Source: Trichobilharzia szidati (taxonomy: Eukaryota > Platyhelminthes > Trematoda > Strigeidida > Schistosomatidae). Taken from it: a stretch of DNA of 64,000 nucleotides. Positions 52,088-63,260 of the stretch are shown here, one piece after another (within the stretch, counting starts at the first letter, position 1; each line of letters begins with the position of its first letter). Position numbers and translations under genes: made by a program. The stretch is from contig OX235279.1 in the NCBI GenBank assembly GCA_944472155.2, positions 122,318,110 to 122,382,109 on the forward strand. The letters are read 5' to 3'. The notes under the pieces were generated by a model. That model made no database searches. It saw only the letters and a list, made by a program, of their open reading frames with translations, and had not been told where the DNA came from.

Positions 52088-52140
52088 TACTGATGAAGAG
52101 TCCCAAACTAGGACGAAACAGCTGTCCAGTACTCCCAGGT
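52088..52140 (+). ncRNA. Hammerhead ribozyme-like motif
   Basis: CTGATGA at 52090-52096, stem II GTCCC/GGAC around AAACTA, GAAA at 52115-52118, then ACAGCTGT (52118-52125) and C at 52126, where cleavage would follow GTC. Stem III is the loop-less palindrome ACAGCTGT, as in satellite hammerheads that work as dimers. Three extra bases (AGA) sit between CTGATGA and stem II, so activity is doubtful. Confidence 0.6.
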
Positions 52141-52199
52141 TTTCCAGTGGTTCTCTAACTGATGTCAGCGCATGATGAAATCCTCCATACAATATAACT

Positions 52200-52420
52200 G
52201 ATTTCAAAATAACACATCAATGAACTATAATTCAAGGATTCTGCACAAAACAAAGTTATGTATGCAAATTGACCTCAAGCTTTATTTTTTTTCCAGGCAC
52301 TTATAATCCATCCACCAAAGACCTATTTTTTTTTGTTAATGCGAAGACAATACTTCTGTATTTCCTGATGTGTTGCACTCACTGATAATCCAGCAGATTT
52401 TTCCAACTGTGCACAGAAAT
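52200..52420 (+). repeat. Dispersed repeat shared with 45590-45860
   Basis: Same word order as the other copy, including TTTTGTTAATGCGAAGACAATACTTCTGTAT. It directly follows the SINE-like element. Confidence 0.5.
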
Positions 52421-55400
52421 GATTGTATATAAGTGAAAAGGCTGTTTTATACTACTAGGGTTAACATTTATCAAGTGTATGTATAATCTCCAGCGAACAT
52501 GTAAAGCATATCTTGCTACTGCCTGTAAATTGTGATTGAATTATATGGTTCTATTTCTGTAACAATTTGATGATGCCTGTAAACTGGCGTCCCTCATGTA
52601 CTGTACTATGAGAATAAATTTATTTATTTATTTATTATGGTGACATTTGGAAAGATAAAAAAGATTTGGGTTGAGCTGTTAGCTGGGACTGGTACCACTA
52701 CTATTCATTTGTACGCAAATACCATGTATCTTCCTTTATTCCAGGTTACCCAAAAGTTGCTGAATAGGTCTCTGTTATAGTCTAGGCTTAGAGACAGATG
52801 TTAATATACTGTATTGATGTGATGGCTGACTTACATTATTTACTTACCAAGGTCATGTGTCGTGTGCAGTGCTAAAGCCAAGTTAACTTTCGGATGAAAA
52901 TTCGAGCACAAAGTGGTTATCTACCTTCTGAAAAAACCCACTCGTCTCCTAAACCATCAAAAAGCATATTAATAAAACTACTCTTTTCATTTACACAATA
53001 GTGGAGACAGTTCGAGTGTGCTCTAAGAGGGAAATCCAAAATACTTTGATTGACTATAATAAAACTGAGAATATGATCATAGATTCCACTGAGGCAACAT
53101 CGTATGTGAACTCAGCAGAATACACATGATAGCAGTATGTAATCCTTCCAGATATCTTATTTGGGATCTATTACTGCCAAAGTCAGTATTTCTGAAGTCC
53201 GTGTGACATTCACCTCTACGTACTAGAATCTAAAGAGACTGTTAGCTTTTGGGTTATTTGAATGTCATTCTGACTAACTTGAAGGTCCATTTGAATCAAA
53301 TATTGTTTACTAGTTATTGTGATACCGTTTTACTGATCACAAGGTAGCTGCTATCTATATAATAACGTATTTCTCGAAATGGAACAAAGTCATTTTTACA
53401 GTGTCATACTGTAACTTTAAATATGAATAGCAAATAGTGATGTCGAAAAGACATGTAGTCTCTATTAAATTGTAGACTCATAGAGTCGATTAAAGCGAAA
53501 AATTCTGCAAATGGTTTAATAATGAAGCACGGACCATTTGGTACACGAGTAATGTTGCATGGGAATATGAAAATCACTCAACGAAAAAAATTCATCGCAT
53601 TGGTTTAGAATCCTGTAGAGGGAATGGAAACTGCAGTACTCTATGAATAATATTTCTTTCAGATGGAGTCTGCAGACAATCACAATCAAATTAGGAGATC
53701 CTTTCATTTCTGTGGAGTGATCTAAGTATTTGATTTCAGTAAAGTATTTAATTAACCTAATGTGAAAGTCAGACGAGATTTGGTTCATAGGATATCAGCT
53801 TAAACTAAATGTTGACAAAAGGTGAATGTGGAGTTTTTCTGCTTTCCGTTTCACATGAAGCACCGAAACAATATAGTGTTCGCTTGTAATCTGATTCCAA
53901 AGTAACACTAAGGTCACAGACTAACCTAGTATGTAGATGGAAAGACTATTAGTATGTAAGATAGGCAAAAGGTTTTAAAATTCTCAAAAGAAGATTTTGG
54001 TAGCACAGCTATGAGATCAACACTTAATATCATATTTTGAAATTAAAATAAAACTTACAGTAACAGCATCGTTAAGATATAAGAGAAATAAGTAAGGTGG
54101 AGTAAGTAGTTACTGGTTATTGTCCAGTTAATAAATTTACATGTGAAGTCCGGTGTGTCACAATACAAAAACAGCTGTTCAACTGTGGAAATAAGAAAAG
54201 GTAAAGCAAAGGGACTAGTATAATAAGAACAATTTTTAAGTATCTTGCAGTTACACAATATTTGACCTGTTCCTGTTTGTTTATTATTTTCTGTGATTCG
54301 AAGTTTCAGTAGCAGTGGGATTGTTTATTTTTCGATTGGGGTTGATAGCCCCACACTCAACCTTCTGTCTTTACAGAAATTGGAATCAGTAAGTAAACTG
54401 GGCAAATTTCCACCGCCGATATCAAGTCAATGCTTCTACATGCTTCAGGGATTTTAGACTTCGCTACAAGCGTTTGTAAGAGACTGCACACTTTGTTCAA
54501 CAACTGCCTACACTTGATACTAAATATCAGATGGATGGAAAAGACCAACAGCAAGGAACTCTAGCAAGCAGTGAACTAATGAAGCTAGACAAATGTGTGG
54601 AAGGAAATGTAGATAGACTGGACATACTCTGAGTAGACTGTTGATTGACATCACAGTAATCCCTCTAATGGAATCCAAATGGAAAAGGACAGGTTGCGTG
54701 TTCACGGGTGACATGGAGAACGGGATGCAGGCAGTATTGAAGCTATTTGAAAGTGATGACAGAAAACCGATTACAGGAGAAATGCTGAAGCCATGTATAC
54801 CACATGGAACTCAAGGAACAAACATTAGCAGTAATAACAGATAACTACAGTTGCGTTTTCCAAGTTATTGATATTAGGTTTTTCATTAGGTTGAAGTAAC
54901 CTTTCAAATAATTGAATAATTTTTTGTAGTGATTTATTAATCGCAGGTGACAGGAGATACCTATACTTGTTCACATTAGCCAAATAATAACCAGGTAATA
55001 CTTTGGTTTAGGTGAATTCTGGATTCAATTACAGACAAAAGCGAGCGTGTGAGAGTGTGGCTTGCGCTACTGGCAAGAATCTGTAAATAGTATAGGTAGC
55101 GAAGAGGAAAATGAATATCATTCTAAAGCAATATAAGAAGCATGATTGGAAGACAATAGAGGGGAAATAAGAATATTTTTCAAAACTGAGGTTCCTATAT
55201 AAGGTTTTTATATTTTGTCATCAATATACACTATTTTGCCAAATGAGCAAACTGCTGCCTAATACCACTGTGTTCTGCCGTTACAAAAGTAGCTATGCAG
55301 AACATGGTATCACTGAATTATAATACAGTAACAATTATAAGAGTGTCATTTTGATAAATTCACTGGCTCAGCTAGTTAAGATCAAATCCTACAATTCTGA

Positions 55401-56054
55401 CAGATAAGATAATTTTCTCTGTAGATGTAATACATGGGTACTTCTCACTTCGATAATTTGTAGCTTATTCCACAGATTTCAGCACCAATTAAAAAGATAT
55501 TTTGTTGACTACAGGATCTAAAATTGTTTATTTATTGTGGGCAATGATGAATTTTTAAATGTCACAGTATTTATCTTCCCCAGTTATCTTTATTGTAATT
55601 TGTATCAACTTTTTCCTCTACAAGTTATAAGAAATGTTAAATTTACTCATCTTTTTGCCTGGTTTGAACTTTCAATGAATAATTTATGACTCGTTAGAGG
55701 TAGATGAAATTACTCAGACTTATTTATCACAAAAGTTAAAATCAACACTTTATAACGCCTAAAAAAATTTTATTGCATATTTGATGACGACCACAGTAAG
55801 CAGATTCAATTGGAAGATGACTGTTTATGTATTAAAAGATTCAGCATATTGGACAACGTTTCTAATATGACAGAAATAAATTTATATCAGCATGATATTT
55901 TTTATTAAATGCCTAGACCAATTTTTAAAATGGCTTAGCTTCTTTATGAAATAGTGATTGTATATCTTTCTTTAGTCTCACAAGCAATGATTTTCAAAAA
56001 GTATGTGACTAACAACATAAATTGTCTAGACTTTTAGAAAAAGACAACTATCAT
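52421..56054. other. Unassigned AT-rich region
   Basis: Contains a TTTA repeat near 52617 and a tRNA-SINE body fragment at about 54300-54365 (GGGGTTGATAGCCCC, - orientation). Small ORFs at 53.5, 54.1 and 54.4-54.8 kb show no motif. Confidence 0.3.
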
Positions 56055-56811
56055 TTATTTTTCATTGAGAAATAGTTTTAACTTAAAAACATTCAAATGT
56101 GAGACAAACGATCGAATGCATTTAGGGTGGAAAATGTTTAACACAAAACGAATTACTACTTGGGAACATATCAAAGTTAACTCCAGAGTTAATCCTAGAC
56201 GAGAAAATCTAGAGACCATTTGGTTACCAGCCGTACAATCTAATGTAATGATAATAACAGCTTTAATTTCTGAACAATGAAACTCATCAGACGAGCTCTT
56301 CATATGCCAACACCTCTTCAGTTGTACTGACTCATTTGAATTTTATCGACTTCTCTGTTATTTAAAAACTGTGTAACTCAGAACAGTTAGATGTAATTCT
56401 GTTGCCAATATCACCATTTAACATCATTATCATGTATATTTGAATTCTTTCAAATTACTCAAAGAAGACAAATTTCTAATGTGTTGATTTATAAAAATGT
56501 TAACTAAAACAGACAACAAAACAATATAAAATAAGTGAATATCAACGTGCTGTCATTGTCCTCTTAATAATTTACTGCATGTCACGGTTTAAGAAATACT
56601 TCATATCCGGTTTTAATGTCTTTCACCAATGTAATGTCAATGATTAGAGGTAATCAATTTCCAGTCTATGTAATATGAACACAAAATACTTCTCCAGTAG
56701 GTCATTATCACTAAGAGATTATTCAAACGGTGCGTTCAGTATATTTGATAGCGTGTGGCAGAAATGTTTATCTTATTCATCATCTGAAACATAAAATACT
56801 ACCACAACTTG

Positions 56812-57123
56812 TCACTGATTGCTTGGATATCGAGGTAAAACTATTCTCTGACCTTCCCTTTTAAAGAGTGCATTTATCACCATTCTGACCAACATCTTTG
56901 GCGTGAATTTAATACTCCTTAAAAAGTAATGACTACTTTTGGAGACGCGACATTTATTTCCTCCAAAGATGTTCGGTATTTTAGCATTATCTCTTGAAAT
57001 GAATCTGGAGTACTGCAATGCAAATGATCTATCTACTAATTCGCAAAACCGTCCAATGTTTCGTTGAGTAGCAGGTGAAGCACAAATATTCTCAATGTTG
57101 GATGCAGTTACCAACATTCTCAA
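56812..57123 (-). other. Unassigned frame, possible coding exon
   Basis: Up to 103 codons. The last about 50 residues (NIFGGNKCR, FTPKMLVRMVINALFKREGQRIVLPRYP) loosely resemble the C-terminal pattern of SDR16C-type short-chain dehydrogenases (TP..V...I..A....I..P). No SDR cofactor or YxxxK motif was found elsewhere on this strand. It could equally be a chance frame. Confidence 0.22.
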
Positions 57124-58118
57124 ACTTAGGGTTAATAAAGACTTCTATCAATTTCTAACATAAGGCATTGTAAGTTGAGTCACCAAGATCACTTATTAGA
57201 CTGTAACTTAATCAACAAAATTCAGTCGGTCTATTGAAGATGAAATGGAAACATTCTTGCTAGTTTGTTTTGTGTGCAACTACATTAACCCAGAGTACAT
57301 TTCGACAGCTTAGAAAGGTTTCGAATCGTTTTAAAAGTGTGAAATTAATCACTATGAATTTCATACATTTACTTCTGCTTTGTTTAGATTGAACATTCTA
57401 TTGTGTAGTAAGATGTAAGAAAACGTGTTACTAAAAACAAAACATTTTTAGCTGTACTTCTGATACTTAAAGTGTAGTTTATAGCCATAAATTCAATTCC
57501 TGAAGGGTGATTTTCCCCTAAAAATCTATCCTTGACAGAAAGTCTATGTATTTCTTTTTTGCCATTAACACCAACACTTAACCCTAAAAATAACCCCTAA
57601 GCCCAAGGCTTTTTATGTAAAGGATACTGAAAATTGATTTCCAAGCATTTTGTCCTAGAAGAACATATTTTTTCAGCCAGCCATTTTGATTGCCTTCTTC
57701 GCTTCATTCAAATGATTGAGGTCAGAAAGTATTAATCTAATATGGGTCAAAAAGTGGCGATTGATTCATCAGGGTTTTTCTCCACTATCGTTGCATCAGT
57801 CTTATTCATCACAGTAGAAGGCGAATTCTGTATTGTTATCATTATTATTATTTCTAATCAATTCTATTAAATTTTTACTCTTTTAGGTCATAAATCATGC
57901 TGAGCAGAAAAAATAAATTAAGCTAATGATAACCAGTTTATCTCACAGTTAAATCACTGTTTATTTATTCAGGAACTTATTTCTTGCTTACCTCATAAAC
58001 CGTGATTAGGTGGATTGTAATACTTTCTTCGTAATAAAGTGTTTCTATATATCTAAGTGAGTAAAAGATGTGCACCACTAATATATACATATGTATATAT
58101 ATATATATATCGAAATTT

Positions 58119-58271
58119 AGCTCAAGATATTTTAAACTGTGTGAAGGGAAAATTGTGTCAGTTCGTTTTTGTGGAGCCAGTGAAACTAATCTTCCTAAAG
58201 TTATTTCATTTAATCGGAAGTTTTATGCTGTAAAATATAAATACATTCCTCTGAACGAACTGTTTCAGTGA
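58119..58271 (+). other. Candidate terminal exon, family unknown
   Basis: After an AAATTTAG acceptor-like site the frame encodes SSRYFKLCEGKIVSVRFCG, then ETNLPKVISFNRKFYAVKY and IPLNELFQ with TGA. Composition and codon use look coding, but no partner exon was identified upstream. Confidence 0.25.
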
Positions 58272-59790
58272 TTTCAAAAATGAGGTCAACTGAAAATCCT
58301 TTCATACTTAGGCGAATAGTAACAAGACAGTTGTGTAAGTGTCAGTATTAAGGACGAGATACATGACATTAGTTACACCCTAGTAACCAGCCAGTGTGTT
58401 CTCCTGTAAATCACAACCAGAACGTCTGTGAATGAGGCATAGGTTGATGTAAGTTACAATCTCAAACGGGACGTCAGTTCCATCGAAACCTACTTCTAGG
58501 GCTTCCTGAAGATTGTCTCCAATCATCTAATGTCAGCCTAAAGGTAAGATAAATTTAGTTCGCAAAATCTCCCGTGAAGATTATCCACAACACTATGTTT
58601 GCTAGCCTAGTCGCCGGTCTGCCCAATAGACCCTCTAACCAACAGGAGGTATACACAATGTTTCACTTTTCACCTCTAGCCAAGTAGATATTTAGAAGTA
58701 TATTGACTGAAGAAATATTGTTATTTCATATAAGTCTGTTGTTATCTTATAACGTGCAAACAACAGATGACCACTACAGGTAAACTGTATTTCATGACCT
58801 AATATTGTTGAGCATGAGCTTACACAGGCCAATAACGATTGCTTTGAAAGTGGAATAACTTTCTAAAAGTAAATACAAACCATTAACCTGTTAAAAGTTC
58901 ACTCCAGTTGGTTCAATATTAACAATGGCAGGAACATCTCACACAAAAGAATATCTCCAGACTTTTGAATCAATGTGGCTAAGTCTACTGAAGCATAAAA
59001 AACACAAGATTAGTATTAGTCTAAATTTTAATAAACTTTCCAACAAGATTGTTTTAGTCTAAAAAACGTTACTGATGCTACAAAATACAAAAAGAGATTT
59101 CGTGTTTCCAGCTTTCCTCCTTTGACTAAAATACATTTACAGTTTTCCTTAGGGAAGACATTAATAGCATTTCATGAATGGTCATCATCTTTTGTCTTCA
59201 CCATCAGCAGATAGATGTTTCTTTTGTCTACTTTTTCCCATATCTACTAATTCATTTAGTTGTTCATGTGCGTATATGCGTAATCATATATTTCATTGAT
59301 ATATGTGTACTTAACGCCAGATGTTACGTATTTGTCATCAAGCTGTTCATCCCACTATGCCTGAAATATCCCTACAAGACAAGCTAATTCCTATCACGTG
59401 TATACAAAACTTCATCACGCACAAAATGATATTTCTTCTAAGTTGCGGAGAAAATAGACAAAAACCTTACTATTACCAACCCGTTCACAGACACCACCCT
59501 ATGAAGAAAAATATAAACTAGGCCATTTTTTAATCCCAATAAAGCAGAATAAACAGTCACTTCACGCGCAGTTAAAATACCACTGTCAGTCTGTTTGTCT
59601 CACAATCACAATCTGATTGGTAGATTGACGTAATATGGCTTCGGATGAATTTCGACCAGTTTATGATCGATTAGGCAATGGATAGGTATTTGTGGAAAAT
59701 ATGTCGATTGTTTTGACCACGTTCAGTTTTCGTTTGACGCAGAGTAACTTATGAATATTAATAACACTTTTGAAAAGGGAAGAATAAGAT
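58272..59790. other. Unassigned AT-rich region
   Basis: No gene, RNA or clear repeat seen. Confidence 0.3.
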
Positions 59791-59797
59791 TACTGCA

Positions 59798-59870
59798 ATG
59801 GATATTAGAACTCCTGTAGAACGTGATACTCCAAGTTCAAAATATCATTACGCTACGGTAAAAAATAAAT
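59798..59870 (+). CDS. Candidate first coding exon
   Basis: ATGGATATTAG... encodes MDIRTPVERDTPSSKYHYATVKNK plus one base, then a perfect donor GTAAGT. About 160 bp upstream a short frame ATGGCTTCGG..., MASDEFRPVYDRLGNG, ends at 59687. No downstream exon was found in the window, so this is a guess from the donor and composition. Confidence 0.28.
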
Positions 59871-60689
59871 GTAAGTATCAGAAATATGTATTTTATCGAT
59901 ATGAATTTGTTGGAATGAATATTTGTTTTGCTTTCTTTCTTCTGTCAGACACAGTAGTAATCTGAATTAAAAGGAAATTAGGATTTCAGCGTATTTTCAG
60001 TGGATAGCCAAATGATTAGGCTACTAGAGTTAAATGGTAAACAGTATTTGACTTAGCGGGTATACGTGAGTTGGCCAACACAGAGCATTACTATTGATTA
60101 GATTATGCATCAGGCTTAGTTGGCCAAGTTAATAATAGTTAACTGACATTTGGACTGTTAATCATGACTATGCTGTCAGAAAGTAATCGAACTTAAAATT
60201 CTTTATTAGTGTCAGGAGTGGAAAACTCAGGTCTATCACCTACGAAAAATTCAGCTGGATAAAGTTTTCCTTTCAAGTACAACTTACACCACCGTCTTAT
60301 CACTGTGTCAATTTAATTTAGTAAGCATATCTAAATATATGGTGACAGGAGCCCTCAGATAATGTACAATTAATTTTAAATAAAGGTATATTTTATGATT
60401 ATAAGTTAATATTGCATGAAAACTGAATAGTCAGTGGACTTCCATAATCAGTCCAGATTGGAAAATTTAATTAGGAAGGTTTGAGGCAATGTGAGTTACT
60501 TCAGAGTCATAGACACGCATTTCGTTTGAATACCAACAAGCATGAAACGTACCTTTTCTCGTTTTCCTATCTACTGAAGTAATGTACGGAAATGAACAGA
60601 AGGGTTTTTCTTTAAAAAGAACCTAAGTCACAGTCAGCTGAAGCAGAAAAGTATCTAATATAGTCGGTGATGACTGGGGGCTGAAGTTG

Positions 60690-60775
60690 AAATCTGGGCC
60701 ACTGAAGGCGTCGAACCAGCGGCCCCCGAACTGCTAGTCAGGAGTTCTACTATCTGAGATAGAAGATGCAACTAC
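60690..60775 (-). tRNA. tRNA-like pseudogene or SINE fragment
   Basis: On the - strand: CAGATAGTAGAACTCC (D-arm-like), CCTGACTAGCAGTTCGG (a poorly paired anticodon arm with CTA) and GCTGGTTCGACGCC (B-box). Ends do not pair. Confidence 0.3.
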
Positions 60776-61096
60776 TAACCATATGATAACTTCACTGCAG
60801 TCACTGGATGTAACGCCAAGATATTAATTTTTCAAAGAAATTCGGTAGTTTAGTGTTTCAGACTTCACTTTTAAGTGTAGATAGATTTCACATATTCATT
60901 ACTGTGATCCAAGTGGCAAATGCAGTTTTTATTTCAATAGACATAGTAGGACATCATTATTCCTTACTTAAACATTTCAAATTGCAATCAGTCAGTGCAA
61001 CAGTGGATAAATGTGGTTGAAAATTAGAACTCAATTTATGTAGATTTTCTATAGAAGGAGTTTTTTGACACATCGTTCAGAAGTTCCATATGGAGA

Positions 61097-61162
61097 ATGA
61101 TAGAACTCTTGCTGCCTGTATTATTTTTCATGCCATATATGCTACATGGAAACGTTCTTCAG
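61097..61162 (+). CDS. Candidate signal-peptide first exon (micro-exon-gene-like)
   Basis: 22 codons, MIELLLPVLFFMPYMLHGNVLQ without the last two residues forming a hydrophobic core, then donor CAG|GTAAAC, ending in phase 0. This is the layout of the first coding exon of schistosome micro-exon genes, whose following exons are very short and divisible by three. A 12-base candidate (61475-61486, ATTGAAGCACAT) sits between TTTCCAG and GTGAGT. The remaining exons were not found, and chance cannot be excluded. Confidence 0.3.
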
Positions 61163-61388
61163 GTAAACACGTCGAGAATTTAAGCTGTCAGATTATCGAA
61201 AAATAAAGTTTGTTCAGTCATCAGATCTATAATCGACCTTATCTGTCTTAGCACTGGATGCGTAATTTTTGTTTTTTGTTTCTCAATTGCATTATTTTCT
61301 CCCCTTACATCCCTATTAAATAACTGTTGAACTAATCTGACATGTAATACAACACACTGACATTCTGTTGAAATTATTGCTACATGAA

Positions 61389-61410
61389 TAGTAATAATAA
61401 TAATAATAAT
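61389..61410. repeat. AAT trinucleotide repeat
   Basis: About seven TAA/AAT units within the intron-like sequence after the candidate exon at 61097. Confidence 0.85.
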
Positions 61411-61499
61411 AGAAGACAAGCTAAATGTTCAGTGTACATCTGAAAAGCATCCTTTTCTGGGAGGTGATTTCCAGATTGAAGCACATGTGAGTTACTGAA

Positions 61500-63000
61500 T
61501 TACTAAGTCGAAGTTTTCTACTTATAATGTAGTGGTTTCGGGTGCCACCCAACCAAATGGGTTTTCGAGTCACTGAAATTCATACTCCAATGTTTCCAGC
61601 GTGACGCTTAATGAAATAGGAATTTGGGTGAACTTCTATAGGATATATTGAAATTTATTGTTGGGGGGTATTTATTTTTTTTCATTTTTTTGAGCTTATT
61701 TCTAACATTTAATTAGTAAGTTTACGTAATGAAAATTTACCGTAACTTATACTTAGCATGAAATTTCTAAAAGACCTATTCTTTGGAGATTATCATTCTT
61801 TGGTTAGATAAGTCAATGATGTCGTGACAGTCACTGTAAAATTGACAAGTGCGGTGAGGAGGTTTTTTTACTATTGTCGCTCAATAGATAGTTTTTGTAT
61901 AAAATACAACAGTTTTGCGTTTTTCTGAGCTGTAGGATTTACTTAGTCTTTGAGAAGTAGTTTATGAATCCAGCTAAATTAAAATAATTCAAGCTGCCTG
62001 TGAAAATATCACCTGATGCTACCTCCATCCAAGTCAATCGACTTGATTTGATGAATAAATTGACTTTGTTTTCTGACTGACCAATAGAACAGTAAGTATT
62101 AGTAGTAATTTCAACCATAACTTACATATTATTCTGGAGAATCATTTGAATTGTTTTTCATTGTGAATGGTGGCGAGTGTTATTTTAGCCAACAAGTGTT
62201 TTGAATAATTTGTGATACTTTCTCATGTCCTTTATTTCGTGTTAGCTTCACATGCTTGTGTTTATTTGATTACTGGTTTTTTGGAAGTGAATAATGAGTA
62301 AATGTATCTGTCTTCCTACTAACAGTTGTGAAATGTCTTTATAGTAATTCAGAGTTAAATTTGGTTAGGAAATATTTTGAAGGCGATTTCATGCTGCTAG
62401 TCAGTAGTATTTTATTTGGTTACCAGTCTGTTTGAAACATCTGTACCCTTAATTATGCACAGTTTAGGGATGGTAAGCGTCCATACATAGTTAGACTGCC
62501 AGTGTGACTGTAGTACTTATGCAACATAAATGAAGTAAGTTGTAAGGAGTTTTGATTAAGTGAGGCTTGCTCTGAAAGACCTTAAATTTTTGATTCTTGT
62601 TTGGGGAACAGTTGAAATTAGTGGCTGAAGAATTTAAGCGAGAATGAGAATTCCCTCTTCATACTGTGCATCCATAAAATGTTTTATTCAGTTAGTGTAT
62701 ATGCATTTCACGAAGGTGCGTCAAAAAAGTTTTGTTTTACAAATACAAACAGCTTTTTATTAGTCTCACCTTAAAAGTAGTAATTCACTAATTAATTTGA
62801 AACATGGGCATTCACTTCGGACATTAGAAGAGTTTCTATTTTTATTACCATTTTCAATATAATATTTATCCATTAAGCGTTAAGCTGGTGAATCCAGGTT
62901 ACTATCACGATGGCAAATTTATGATGTCTCAGTTTCATAGAAACCAACGTTTAAATATGTACTAAAAGACTTTTAACTTCACCTGAGCTGATGGATATAT
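61500..63000. other. Unassigned AT-rich region
   Basis: A GTAAGTATT donor-like site at 62092 and other splice-like words occur, but no exon could be supported. A TA-rich repeat ends the stretch (62995-63015). Confidence 0.3.
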
Positions 63001-63016
63001 ATATATATGTATATAT

Positions 63017-63245
63017 TGGTAGAAGTCAGAATTCATGAGCCATTGAATCGGGTCCCAGTAGCTGAGTTTGCCATGTAACCGGAAGGCCCTGGGTTCGAAC
63101 TCCAGTGGGTGCGTACTGCCGATGATTCCCATACTAGGATGAAATAGCTGTCCAGTACTTCCTGATTTTCAATGGTTCTCCAACTGATATCAGTCCGTAT
63201 TCAGACTCGTAAAAACAAATCTATTCCTTACAAACCAACTCTTGG
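63017..63245 (+). mobile_element. tRNA-Thr/hammerhead SINE-like element, 5'-truncated third copy
   Basis: Starts at ATTGGTAGAAGTCAG beside a TA repeat. The tRNA-like part (63050-63113) has lost part of its D arm, and the hammerhead-like part (63113-63160) reads CTGCCGATGATTCCC and GGATGAAAT, the same core lesion as the 23.8 kb copy. It ends ACTGATATCAGTCCG and CTCGTAAAA, like the 23.5 kb copy. Confidence 0.7.
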
Positions 63246-63260
63246 CAATATTTAAATAGG

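Larger units (their letters stand above)
51761..52195 (+). mobile_element. tRNA-Thr/hammerhead SINE-like element, second copy
   Basis: Same order as the 23.5 kb copy: start GATGTGAGCTCATGATG, body with CTCACTAGTGACTGG, tRNA-like part, hammerhead, then CTCTAACTGATGTCAG and an end CATGATGAAATCCTCCATAC that repeats its own start. The start/end repeat differs from that of the 23.5 kb copy, while the middle is conserved. Confidence 0.75.

Noticed and set aside
56065..56280. 71-codon frame near 56.1 kb
   Set aside because: No motif, no splice partners; overlaps an equally open frame on the other strand.
57570..57606. Interstitial telomere repeat (CCCTAA-like words)
   Set aside because: Only two or three imperfect units within an A/T-rich run; too short to support.
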